From positions 1 through 30,453 of IMG/VR virus record IMGVR_UViG_3300045996_000582: a stretch of DNA of 30,453 nt; one strand, written 5' to 3'. This DNA is from a virus. This document shows, in pieces, positions 7,855 to 15,565 of this stretch; positions within the stretch are counted from its first letter, which is position 1, and each line of letters starts with the position of its first letter. The position numbers and the translations under genes are program-made. A model generated the notes under the pieces. That model did no database searches and was not told the DNA's origin. It worked only from the letters and a program-made list of their open reading frames with translations.

Positions 7855-10800
7855 GAGGCCAGCCCGCTGTACGCCTGCATGGTTGCGTAGTCGTCTACGA
7901 CCGTGCTGGTGGTCGCCTGGGTGTGAACGGTCATGTGCCAGTGGTGGTGCTCTTCCTTCTTGATCGTTGTGACCGTGTTATTGACCACCCGCTCGGTTGC
8001 GCCCTCCAGGCTTGGCTTGGACTGCTCAACCGCGCCGACGAGCCTGCTGACCGCCTGGTCTAGGCTGCGGCTCATCACCGCCATCGCCCGGTCCACGGTC
8101 GCGTTGACTTGCGCGGTCATTTGCTGCGCGGCCACGTCGAACATCTGCTGCGTGCGGCTGCTGGTCTTCACCTCAGCGCCACGCGGCAGGTGCACAATTT
8201 CGGGGCCGTCCTCACCGACCAGCGCCATTCCGCCGGGGGCGAACATAGTTCCCATGGCGTAGCGGCCAATGTGGTCGATCCGGTCGATCGTCGGCCCGCC
8301 GACTGCGCTGGACAGCTCGTTGATTGCATCGACCGCCTCGTTCACTACGTCGATGACATCGTTGATGGCGTCGATCATCTTGTTCTTGGCAGCCCGCAAG
8401 GCGCGTTGCATAGCCTCGCCAATGCTGTCGCCCGACTGGCCGATCTTGTCGGAAACCCAGTCCCATCCCTTGCTGACCAGTCCCCTGAGCGTGCCGTCTC
8501 CTTCACCGGTGAAGAAGTTTGCGATAACGTCTTTAACCTTGCTGACCGAGTCGCTCACATTCGAGACGATTCCGCCCGCCTTATTCCAGGCATCGCTGGC
8601 GGTGTTCTTGGCGCTCTCCCAGGCTGCGCTCATAGCGTCCCTGGCGGCGTTGACCATCTCGGTCACTTTGTCTTTGAGCGCGGTGGCGGCGCTGACAACG
8701 GCGTCTTTCAGACCGTTCCAGAGGTCGGTCGCCTTAGCCTTAAGCTCGGTCCACTTTTCGATCGCCCACTTAACCCAGGCGGTGATCTTGTTGGTCAGCC
8801 AGTCGATCTTCTCCTGGACCAAGGCTTTCAGGTCCAGGACGAACTGCGTCCAGAGCTGCATGGCCTGGGCTTTGTGGAAGTCCCACTTCTCAAGCAGCCA
8901 GTTGACCCAGGCGACCGCCTGGTCCTGGACCCAAATAAATACGCCAATGACCAGCTCCAGGCCGAGCCGTAGACCCTCAACAATGAATGTTCCCATGTCC
9001 TGGAACAGCTTGGACGGCGAGGCGATGCCAAGGAAGGTCTTGATCCAGGTGATGAACCCGGTCCACCACTCGTTCAGGCGGTCGGCCAGCCACGGCCAGG
9101 CGTCCCTGATGCCGTTCCACAGCCCCTCGATCAGCATTCTCCCGGCGTCGATCATGCCCCATACAAAACCTGCGATCAGGCCAGCAATGCCGGAGAAGAT
9201 ACTGATGAACAGTCCGACGACGATGTTCAGGCCGGTCCAGACCAGCTTGCCGATCACCACCAGGGCGTTCCAAATGACTGCGGCGACGCCCGCCAGCAGC
9301 AGCAGCAGGTACTGCGGCACGTTCACAATCACGGCGATCAGCAAGTTGGACACGAATGCCAGCGCCTGCATGACCAGGCGTCCCAGGCCGAGCGCCAGGC
9401 CGAAGACAATCGCGGGCAGCGCCTGAGCGATGCTGTTGACCGTGTTCAGAATAAGGTTTAGCGCCGCCTGGAGCAGGCGTGGCACGTTCACGATGATCAG
9501 CGTCAACAGGTTTGGAATGGCCGAGGAGATCAGCCAGATTCCCAGCCGCTGGAGCAGGCTCAGAATGATCCTGGTCAGCTCGGTCAGGATGATTGGGCCA
9601 TACGTGCCGATCCAGACCAGCGCCTTGCCGATCAGCGGCGGCAGGTACTCGGCCAGCCAGTTGACCACATTGGCGAGCATATTGACCAGGTGCGGCAGTC
9701 CGGTCTGTAAAATCCAGTTGCCCGCCATGATCACAAAGTCCAGCAGCTTGTTCAGGCCGACTTCCAGCGCTGGCAGGATGCGCGGTCCAAGCCAGGCCAT
9801 GGCCGTGGCGATCAGGTCGCCAAGCTTGGACAGCAGCGGTGAGACCATGCCGCTGATCCACTCAAAGATGCCGCCGCCCGCCGTCTTGGCCGAGGAGAAC
9901 CACTTGGGCGCCTCGGTCACAAGGTAGGAGATCGCCTGGCCCGCCAAAGCGCCCAGCTTGCCGATTACAATCGGTATCATGCCCTGGACCCAGGCGATTG
10001 CCAGCGGAACCCACTCGGCCAGCTTGCCCTTGAGCCAGGTCCAGGCGCTGGACAGTGCGTTCAGCGCCCACGGCAGGCCCGTACCGATCAGCCAGTTCCA
10101 GGCGCCCTGGAGCACTGCGGTAATCGCTCCGATGATCTTCTGCATATCCTCGGAGTTGACAAAGCCCAGCACGCCCTTCCAGATCGAAGCGAAGATGTCC
10201 TGAATGAGCGAGCCGAGCGCAGGCAGCGCATTAAGCAGCGCCTTGAACCCGGCGACGATCCCGCCCTCCTGAAACACCGCGACGATCCGCGAGATGATTG
10301 CAACGATCAGCTCCAGCTTGGGTCCAATGATATTCCAGACGGTCTGAACGATCTGTTGAATGCCGCCGAAGTTGGTCGCCCAAATTGCGCCCAGGGCGGC
10401 GGCGGCGATCATGATCAGCCCCATTGGGCTCAGGACAAACGCAATAGCCGAGCCGAGCGCTGCAAACAATGGGGCCAGTCGCATGATCAGCAGGCCAAGC
10501 TGGAGCCAGCCTTGGTGCGCTGCAATGACGGTGAGAACGCCTGCCAGCGCGCCCAGGACGGCGCGGTTCTGGTCCAGGAAGCTTGTGAACCGGTTGATCG
10601 GGTTCATAGCGCTCTGGACATTGCTTTTGAAGATGTTTACGCGTGCGTTCACCTTGTCAAAGAACTCGGAGAAGCGCGTCCCCAGGGTTTTAAGCGGCGT
10701 AGTAGCAGCGTCGATCTCGGTCTTGAGGCTGTCCAGCGGGTTGCCCTTGAACAGGCTGCCCGGCTTGGGAGCGTCGGCCTTGCCCTTGCCTGCGCCCGCC

Positions 10801-13800
10801 CTGGCCTTCGATGCAGCGGCATTCGCCTCCTGCTGCTCTAGCGAGGTCAGCTTGGCAAGCGTGTCGTAGTACTCTTCGGTGCCTTCCTGGAGGCCGCCCA
10901 GTTTCTCGCGGTAGTAGTCGATTTTCTCGGCGCGGTCCATACCGGCGAGCATCGCCTGTTCTTCTTTGCCGAACAGCCGATCCTCAGCCTTGCCTTGCGC
11001 TTCGAGCGCCTTTTCTAGTTGCTGCTTGCGCTTAATGTACTCTTCCGAAGTCGGGTCAAGCGAGGCCAGGCGCTCTTCGAGCATCTGCACCTTGTCGGCC
11101 TCGTCAGCCAATGCCAGGGCATGGTCGAACGCCTTCTCGCTGGCGCGAGCAGTTTGATTGGCCTCGTCTTCGCGAGCCTTGGTTACTTTGTCTTCCTGGG
11201 CGGCAATGCGTTTGCGGAGGTCCAGATACTCTTTGGACCCCTCGGCGTAGCGCGACTGCCACTCCTGGAGGATTTGAAGCTTCTCCTCTTCGGTCTCAGC
11301 CTCGGCAAGGCGGGCCTCGAACTCAGCCCTGGCGCGCTGCTCCTCTTCCCTAGCAGCCTTGTCGGCTGAGGCGTCCTTCTTGCCCTTCTTGCCTTCCTTC
11401 TCGGCCTCTTCCTTTTCCTTCTGCTCCTCAACGAGTGCGATCTGCTCGCGAATAAGCGCGTTTTGCTCGCGCTGCGCGGCGATCATGTCCTGGCGGAAGG
11501 TATACTCAGCCTCGGCCTGCGTCAGGGCTTCCTCAGCCGCCTTGATCTTCTCCTCGCCCGCCTTGATCTCAACGTCGCGCTGCTCTTCGATCGCGGCGAT
11601 CTGGCGCTCAGTCTCAATCGCGTCGATCTGCGCCTGGAGGTTGTCCTTGTCCATCGACAGGCCGGGGACGTTCTGGAGCGTCATCAGCTCCTTGAGGTAC
11701 TTGAGTTCCTTGTCCTGCTGCTTCTTCGCGCCGACGTTCTGAATCTTGTTCAGCTTGTCGTACAGCGGGTTAAGCTGTGCGTCGTACTTCTTGGTCGTCG
11801 CATTGAGCGACTCCTGGGCGGCTTGCAGCGCCTTGGTCGCGGTTTGGGTCTTGAGCATCGCCCGTGCGAACTGCTCAAAGTCTTCCCCGACTGGACCGGC
11901 GGCGTCATGTATGGCGGCGAAGGTCTCGTTGGAAACCCTGCCGACGTTCTTGATCTCCTCGACCGCCTGGGCCAGCACATCGCCGGTGCCAAGCATAGCC
12001 GGGATAAGATCGAGGTCGGCCATTTGCCCGCCAGCGACAGCTTCGTCTAGGAAGTTCTTAAGCTCGCCCTGGAGGTCCTTAAACAGCGTGAAGTCGCTGA
12101 CATTCCAGTCTGACTGGAGGCTGCGCTTGATCGCGCCGCCGAGCGAGTTTAACGGAGTGGCGACATCGACTTGCTTTGCGCCGTCCGCGTACATCTGGAA
12201 GGCTTCGCGGCCCCACTTCTGGATTTTGGGCAGGAACGGCGGCGGCGAGTGCGGAGCGATCCAGTCGGCAATAACCGAGGCGATCTCCATCACCGCGTCG
12301 ATGACGTAGCTGGCGGCGTCGATGATGCCCTGGCCGTACTGGTTCATGAGGCCCGCGCCCCACTCATACGCCGCGTCAGCAATGTAGGCAATCTGCGAGA
12401 CGCCCGCCATGATCGACGGGTAGAGGTAGTTGAAGCCTTCGATCAGCGCCGGTATCGCGGTGCCGGAGAGAAAGCCCATCGCCGCGCCAAGCACTGAGCC
12501 GAGCGCGCCGCCAATCTCGCGGATCGAGCCAATCACGGCAGGGTCGCCTACCGTGTCCACAAACTGCTGAATGTAGGGCTGAATGGCCTGGAAGGTGCCG
12601 GTGAAGAACTCGCGCAAGCTGACGGTCGTAAGGTCTTGCAGCGAATTGAGCAGGCCGTCCATGGAGCTTGAGGCGCGCAGACCCGCGCCCGCGTAGTCCT
12701 TGTCCAGGCTCTCCGCGATGGCGGCGATGGCGTCCTTGGCCGGGATCAGACCCTTTTCCTGCATCTTGACGATCTCTTCGGTGGTTTTGCCGAAGGCTTT
12801 CGCCAAAATGTCACGAACCGGCAAACCGGCCTCGGTGAGTTGCAAGAGTTCGTCGCCGGAGACCTTGCCCTTGGCCTGCATCTGGCCGAGCGCCAGGATA
12901 ACCCGCTGCATACCGGCTTCGGTTTTACCGGTGGCCGAGGCCCAGTCCACCATCGTGGTGGTCAGCCGCTGGCTTTCCGCAACCGTGAAGCCCAGCGCCT
13001 TGGACATCTGGAAGGCGTTCGCCACGCCCTCCTGGGAGAACGGCGACTTGATCGCCAAATCCTGGGTCCACTTGATCAGCTCTTGGGTCTTGATGCCCGC
13101 CTGCTGGAGCGCGGCGGCGCGATCCAGGCCGGAGTTCTTTTGCTGGAGTTCGGTGGCGACCAGCTCTTTAAGACTGAGGTTCAGCCGCTCATTGGCCCTG
13201 AATGCTGTCAGAGCGGTGTTGACCATGCCCTGGGTGGACATTGCAACGCCCTGGATGGCTGTGCCAAGCACGGTTCCAATCGCGATTGTGCCGATGCCGC
13301 CGAGCTTTTGGGTCAGGTGAACAACGCCTTGCGCGGCCTTGCCGCAGGCTTGCTGGAAGCGGTTGAGGACGCCAAAGTTGTTGCCGAAGGATGCGCCAAA
13401 GCGCATGTTGATGTTGATCAGCCGTCCCTGGCTGTCATACATCTTTTTGCCAGCCGCAATCGCCTGCTCGATCTCCAGCTTCTCGATCTTGCGCTTCTCT
13501 TTAAGCGACTTGATCCGCTCTTCCTGGAGTTCGTAGGAGTTGTTGACGCGGTGCTGCTGCTCGGCCAGGCTTTTCAGACGCTGCTTGACCAGCTCAACCT
13601 GCTCGCCAGCGACCTTCTGGCCCTGGGCGAGTCCTTCGAGACGGTCTTTGGCGACCTTGGTGGAGGCTGCGGCGGTGTCTAAGGCCAGCTTGAACTGGTT
13701 GACCTTAGCCGTGGCGTCAGCGATGGTCTTGGCGTTGCCGCCCGCCTGAGCCTTAGCAAGCTGGGCTTCCGACTGCGCCAGAATGGCCTGGAGCCGCTTT

Positions 13801-14198
13801 TCCTCAGACTCGCGTTCCTTGACGATCGCAGTCTGGAGCTTGATCTTGTTGGTGTAAGAGTCGTGGGTCGCCATAGCAGACTGGAGCCTCATTTCCGAGG
13901 TCTTCATCTGCTGTTCTAGCCGACTCTGCTCCTGGCGATAGGTGTAGAGCCATTCGTTGGCGCGGCGCATTTCGGGCGAGGTGTCCCGAATCCAGCGCGT
14001 GTAGCGCTCGCCGGTCTTGGTAACGTTGAAGAGCCCGTCGTCCAGCTTCTTGAGGCCGGTAGCGATCGAGCCCATGCCAGGCACAAACTTCGAGGCGAAG
14101 CCTGCCGCACTGGCGCCCATGTTGGTGAACCCCTGCACGAAACGTGAGGAGTCGATTGCGAACTCAAAACTCGCAGCGCCAAGTGAACCAACGCCCAT
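7851..14198 (-). CDS. Tape measure protein
   Basis: The protein has 2115 aa and is the longest gene here. Residues about 80-250 are a charged coiled coil. Residues about 300-540 carry the conserved tape-measure domain, with SPFSQEGVANAFQMSKALGF and a GKVSGDELLQLTEAGLP segment. Long Lys/Glu coiled coils (around 780-1150), then many hydrophobic helices with Trp (about 1200-1700) and further amphipathic helices follow. The C-terminus has the typical YAMGTMFAPGGMALVGEDGP and LPRGAEV. No lysozyme or peptidase domain is visible. It spans the inside of the tail, sets its length and is thought to help DNA entry. At about 0.15 nm per residue the tail would be near 300 nm. It follows the chaperone genes, as usual. 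GAGAGG lies 11 bases before the ATG. Confidence 0.97.
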   Translation of the reverse strand: MGVGSLGAASFEFAIDSSRFVQGFTNMGASAAGFASKFVPGMGSIATGLKKLDDGLFNVTKTGERYTRWIRDTSPEMRRANEWLYTYRQEQSRLEQQMKTSEMRLQSAMATHDSYTNKIKLQTAIVKERESEEKRLQAILAQSEAQLAKAQAGGNAKTIADATAKVNQFKLALDTAAASTKVAKDRLEGLAQGQKVAGEQVELVKQRLKSLAEQQHRVNNSYELQEERIKSLKEKRKIEKLEIEQAIAAGKKMYDSQGRLININMRFGASFGNNFGVLNRFQQACGKAAQGVVHLTQKLGGIGTIAIGTVLGTAIQGVAMSTQGMVNTALTAFRANERLNLSLKELVATELQQKNSGLDRAAALQQAGIKTQELIKWTQDLAIKSPFSQEGVANAFQMSKALGFTVAESQRLTTTMVDWASATGKTEAGMQRVILALGQMQAKGKVSGDELLQLTEAGLPVRDILAKAFGKTTEEIVKMQEKGLIPAKDAIAAIAESLDKDYAGAGLRASSSMDGLLNSLQDLTTVSLREFFTGTFQAIQPYIQQFVDTVGDPAVIGSIREIGGALGSVLGAAMGFLSGTAIPALIEGFNYLYPSIMAGVSQIAYIADAAYEWGAGLMNQYGQGIIDAASYVIDAVMEIASVIADWIAPHSPPPFLPKIQKWGREAFQMYADGAKQVDVATPLNSLGGAIKRSLQSDWNVSDFTLFKDLQGELKNFLDEAVAGGQMADLDLIPAMLGTGDVLAQAVEEIKNVGRVSNETFAAIHDAAGPVGEDFEQFARAMLKTQTATKALQAAQESLNATTKKYDAQLNPLYDKLNKIQNVGAKKQQDKELKYLKELMTLQNVPGLSMDKDNLQAQIDAIETERQIAAIEEQRDVEIKAGEEKIKAAEEALTQAEAEYTFRQDMIAAQREQNALIREQIALVEEQKEKEEAEKEGKKGKKDASADKAAREEEQRARAEFEARLAEAETEEEKLQILQEWQSRYAEGSKEYLDLRKRIAAQEDKVTKAREDEANQTARASEKAFDHALALADEADKVQMLEERLASLDPTSEEYIKRKQQLEKALEAQGKAEDRLFGKEEQAMLAGMDRAEKIDYYREKLGGLQEGTEEYYDTLAKLTSLEQQEANAAASKARAGAGKGKADAPKPGSLFKGNPLDSLKTEIDAATTPLKTLGTRFSEFFDKVNARVNIFKSNVQSAMNPINRFTSFLDQNRAVLGALAGVLTVIAAHQGWLQLGLLIMRLAPLFAALGSAIAFVLSPMGLIMIAAAALGAIWATNFGGIQQIVQTVWNIIGPKLELIVAIISRIVAVFQEGGIVAGFKALLNALPALGSLIQDIFASIWKGVLGFVNSEDMQKIIGAITAVLQGAWNWLIGTGLPWALNALSSAWTWLKGKLAEWVPLAIAWVQGMIPIVIGKLGALAGQAISYLVTEAPKWFSSAKTAGGGIFEWISGMVSPLLSKLGDLIATAMAWLGPRILPALEVGLNKLLDFVIMAGNWILQTGLPHLVNMLANVVNWLAEYLPPLIGKALVWIGTYGPIILTELTRIILSLLQRLGIWLISSAIPNLLTLIIVNVPRLLQAALNLILNTVNSIAQALPAIVFGLALGLGRLVMQALAFVSNLLIAVIVNVPQYLLLLLAGVAAVIWNALVVIGKLVWTGLNIVVGLFISIFSGIAGLIAGFVWGMIDAGRMLIEGLWNGIRDAWPWLADRLNEWWTGFITWIKTFLGIASPSKLFQDMGTFIVEGLRLGLELVIGVFIWVQDQAVAWVNWLLEKWDFHKAQAMQLWTQFVLDLKALVQEKIDWLTNKITAWVKWAIEKWTELKAKATDLWNGLKDAVVSAATALKDKVTEMVNAARDAMSAAWESAKNTASDAWNKAGGIVSNVSDSVSKVKDVIANFFTGEGDGTLRGLVSKGWDWVSDKIGQSGDSIGEAMQRALRAAKNKMIDAINDVIDVVNEAVDAINELSSAVGGPTIDRIDHIGRYAMGTMFAPGGMALVGEDGPEIVHLPRGAEVKTSSRTQQMFDVAAQQMTAQVNATVDRAMAVMSRSLDQAVSRLVGAVEQSKPSLEGATERVVNNTVTTIKKEEHHHWHMTVHTQATTSTVVDDYATMQAYSGLAS

Positions 14199-14276
14199 AG
14201 AAGCAGCGCCTCTCAGCTACAATGAGGCAAACATCGGCACCGCGTCTCTATGGGCGTCTCACCGGTATTATCCGTC

Positions 14277-14489
14277 CTAACTGTCCAACTGGGGAGCCAG
14301 TCCGATCGTCTCGTTGCAACGCCAGCACTTAATCATAAGCATGGCGTCGCGGACTGGCTTCTCGACCCAGGATTGCCGGGCGTCAAACAGGCGGGCATTG
14401 CACTTCCGGTGCCGCACCTGTTTGACGACCTCGCTTACGGGTCGGGGCTGGACGGGTTTTGTCGTTGTTGTCTCAGTTGTTCCAGCCAT
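14277..14489 (-). CDS. Com-like small zinc-ribbon protein
   Basis: The protein has 70 aa. Residues about 25-66 contain HRKC, then 20-odd residues later a second pair in IKCWRCNETIGLAP. This resembles the zinc ribbon of phage Mu Com, a translational activator, where both pairs are CxxC. Here the first pair is HxxC, which can still bind zinc. The N-terminal 20 residues are Thr/Pro-rich and probably disordered. The ATG at 14489 overlaps the upstream chaperone gene by 55 bases. A GTG close to the HRKC motif is an alternative start that would remove the overlap. It lies between chaperone and tape measure. An RNA- or DNA-binding role is inferred from the fold only; a structural zinc knuckle in tail assembly is also possible. 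Confidence 0.65.
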   Translation of the reverse strand: MAGTTETTTTKPVQPRPVSEVVKQVRHRKCNARLFDARQSWVEKPVRDAMLMIKCWRCNETIGLAPQLDS

Positions 14490-14818
14490 TGTTCTCGATT
14501 TTCCTTCATCGCCTTCGCTGCCGCGATCTGGCGCTCACGTTCGGCCTGGATTTCGCCGCTCGCTCCCTCGTACTTGGCTTCGCCTTTGAGGACCAAGGCG
14601 GTGCTCGGCTGCGACCCCTCGATGCCCTTGATGCGGCTCAACAGTTCTTTGAGCCGGTCGCCGGGCTTGGAGTTGTGCGCCACCGAGATCGCCTTGGATT
14701 CTTCCTCTGCGTCCAGTCGGCCAATGCTCTCGTTCAGCGCAAAGAAACGGCGAGCAGGCATCGCTAGGACTGCTTCTGCGGTGTAAGCAGGAAAGAAGCG
14801 GCAGAACCTAGCGACCAT
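14435..14818 (-). CDS. Tail assembly chaperone, second (T-like) frame
   Basis: The frame has 127 aa from an ATG at 14818. The N-terminal half is helical (ARFCRFFPAYTAEAVLAMPA), the C-terminal half very charged and coiled-coil-like, ending in QWLEQLRQQRQNPSSPDP. It lies directly before the tape-measure region and after the first chaperone frame, the position of lambda gpT or its equivalents. It is in the -1 frame relative to the upstream gene and the two can be joined by a -1 frameshift near 14835. Free translation from the ATG would need reinitiation 11 bases after the upstream stop, and no good Shine-Dalgarno is present. The chaperone role (binding the tape measure during tail assembly) rests on context, size and frame arrangement. 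Confidence 0.75.
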   Translation of the reverse strand: MVARFCRFFPAYTAEAVLAMPARRFFALNESIGRLDAEEESKAISVAHNSKPGDRLKELLSRIKGIEGSQPSTALVLKGEAKYEGASGEIQAERERQIAAAKAMKENREQWLEQLRQQRQNPSSPDP

Positions 14819-14829
14819 AAGCGCCAGGT

Positions 14830-15168
14830 CTATTCCCCCGCGTCGTCGGTCCCAAGCTTCTGGCCCTCGGCTTCGTCAGCCTCAATGCCCATTAGCTCCT
14901 GAATGATGTCGGTCAGGGCGGTGAGCGCCTTGAGCGGCAGCCGTCCCAGTCGGCCACGGTCGATGGTCGGGCAGGACATGACGATCAAATTGATCGCCTG
15001 GTTCATCTGCTCGGCCTCGTCGTTCGCCAGCCGCAGCTTCTCGCGACTCTTCATGATCTTGAGGTAGCTGTCCACCGTGGGCGGGTAGACTTCGTGCTGC
15101 GTGTTGTCCAAAATGACAAACTGCGATTCGGGGATAAGCTCGTCCAGGTTGATGATCTTCGCCGCCAT
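14830..15168 (-). CDS. Tail assembly chaperone, first (G-like) frame
   Basis: The protein has 112 aa. The start is the ATG at 15168, with AGGAG about 9 bases upstream. A longer frame reaching 15387 would run through a tRNA-like gene and a terminator, so it is rejected. An N-terminal beta-prone segment (IINLDELIPESQFVIL) is followed by helical, acidic sequence ending in an Asp/Glu-rich tail, the usual look of G-type chaperones. It should be made in excess over a G-T fusion produced by -1 frameshifting. It is preceded by a structured RNA region and a terminator, so its expression may be set separately from the major tail gene. Confidence 0.8.
   Translation of the reverse strand: MAAKIINLDELIPESQFVILDNTQHEVYPPTVDSYLKIMKSREKLRLANDEAEQMNQAINLIVMSCPTIDRGRLGRLPLKALTALTDIIQELMGIEADEAEGQKLGTDDAGE
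14833..14839 (-). promoter_or_regulatory. Probable -1 ribosomal frameshift site joining the two chaperone frames
   Basis: The minus strand reads GCG GGG GAA TAG at the end of the first chaperone. A one-base backward slip on the run of five G reads GGG GGA ATA GAC and enters the frame of the downstream ORF. The -1 frame is blocked by a TGA only 14 codons earlier (14882-14884), so a slip must occur within this short window. GGGGGAA is not a perfect X-XXY-YYZ heptamer: the P-site Gly codon re-pairs perfectly, the A-site Glu codon does not. Confidence 0.6.
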
Positions 15169-15199
15169 TTGGTGCATCTCCTGTTGGTGCGTCGAATGG

Positions 15200-15228
15200 T
15201 CCAATGTTTTGGAGCCAGCACAGTGCTG
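15200..15228. other. Two small palindromes between tRNA-like RNA 1 and the chaperone gene
   Basis: TCCAA-TGTT-TTGGA (15200-15213) and CAGCAC-A-GTGCTG (15216-15228) lie back to back, starting 3 bases downstream of the CCA end of tRNA-like RNA 1. They could be RNA-processing hairpins, an operator, or a leader for the chaperone gene. No clear promoter boxes are visible. Confidence 0.45.
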
Positions 15229-15231
15229 ACA

Positions 15232-15330
15232 TGGAGCGGTGGGCCGGAGTTGAACCGGCTGTCCAGACGTACCTTTTGGGCCGTGTCTAGTATTGTGGAT
15301 TTGTAGCGGCTTCCGACCGCAAACCACCGC
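15232..15330 (-). tRNA. tRNA-like RNA 1, encoded CCA, atypical or missing anticodon arm
   Basis: The 5' GCGGTGG pairs perfectly with CCACCGC (7-bp acceptor), followed by discriminator T and encoded CCA (15232-15234). The T arm is perfect: GCCGG, loop TTCAACT, CCGGC. A D-like arm GCGG-TCGGAAG-CCGC carries GG in its loop. The 46 bases between the D and T arms do not form a normal 5-bp/7-base anticodon arm. They hold about 15 unpaired bases and then CTAGAC pairing with GTCTGG around a 16-base loop, in which no U33-type anticodon is evident. Total length is 99 bases. It could be a degenerate tRNA, a tRNA with an unusual insertion, or a tRNA mimic. No amino acid is assigned. Confidence 0.5.
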
Positions 15331-15333
15331 CTG

Positions 15334-15372
15334 AAAAAGGAAACCCCGCCCAAGCTTGTCGCTCAGGCGGGG
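15334..15372 (-). terminator. Strong intrinsic terminator between the two tRNA-like RNAs
   Basis: On the minus strand CCCCGCCTGAGC pairs with GCTTGGGCGGGG (12 bp including two G-U pairs) around loop GACAA, followed by TTTCCTTTTT. This should end transcripts from the major tail gene and tRNA-like RNA 2. RNA 1 begins only 3 bases beyond the T-tract, so RNA 1 and the chaperone genes need readthrough, antitermination or their own promoter. Confidence 0.9.
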
Positions 15373-15438
15373 CGCGCTGTCCCGCATTCCTCCCAGTCAA
15401 AGCTGGTTGGCGCTAGATTGTTTCACTGGTGAAGAAAA

Positions 15439-15561
15439 TGGTCGTCGCACCGGACTCGAACTCGGCACACCCTCCTCTTGATTAGGAGTGAGGTAAGCGG
15501 CTTGCAGGCATACGCCTGTAGTCCCGGTAGTTGCAACCCACAACTTACGCTTTGACGACCA
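15439..15561 (-). ncRNA. tRNA-like RNA 2, cloverleaf-like, with enlarged D-side arm
   Basis: TGGTCGTC at the 5' end and GACGACCA at the 3' end are perfect inverted repeats over a 123-base span. Next to the 3' strand a T-arm-like hairpin has the consensus loop TTCGAGT, with a 7-bp stem if one A is bulged. A third arm is CTCCT-AATCAAG-AGGAG, a 5-bp stem with a 7-base loop that puts UCA at the anticodon position but has A, not U, at 33. In place of the D arm, AAGCG/CGCTT closes two further hairpins (AGTTG-CAACT and CAGGC-GTAT-GCCTG). This four-way layout resembles a tRNA with an expanded D arm, but it is not a standard tRNA. It lies just 3' of the major tail gene. Confidence 0.45.
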
Positions 15562-15565
15562 GACC

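Larger units (their letters stand above)
15169..15565 (-). other. 397-base region without protein gene, dense in RNA structure
   Basis: Between the major tail protein and the first chaperone there is no convincing coding frame. In transcription order the region holds tRNA-like RNA 2, a short TTCAC/GTGAA hairpin (15422-15433), the strong terminator, tRNA-like RNA 1 and two small palindromes. Confidence 0.8.

Noticed and set aside
14199-14276. Promoter for the tape-measure gene (GATAAT within the gap)
   Set aside because: A -10-like hexamer is present but the only -35-like TTGGAC is 10 bases away, too close for a sigma70 promoter.
15232-15330. Assigning an amino acid to tRNA-like RNA 1 or treating it as an integration (attB) site
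   Set aside because: No credible anticodon loop and no integrase or repeated 3' end are visible in the window.
14830-15387. Longer 185-aa version of the first chaperone
   Set aside because: Its N-terminal 73 codons run through tRNA-like RNA 1 and the strong terminator. The ATG at 15168 has a well-spaced AGGAG and begins a chaperone-like sequence.
15422-15433. TTCACTGGTGAA palindrome, with its reverse complement at 24214-24225, as a shared operator
   Set aside because: Only two copies were noticed and the second lies inside the GT2 coding sequence; chance is the simpler explanation.
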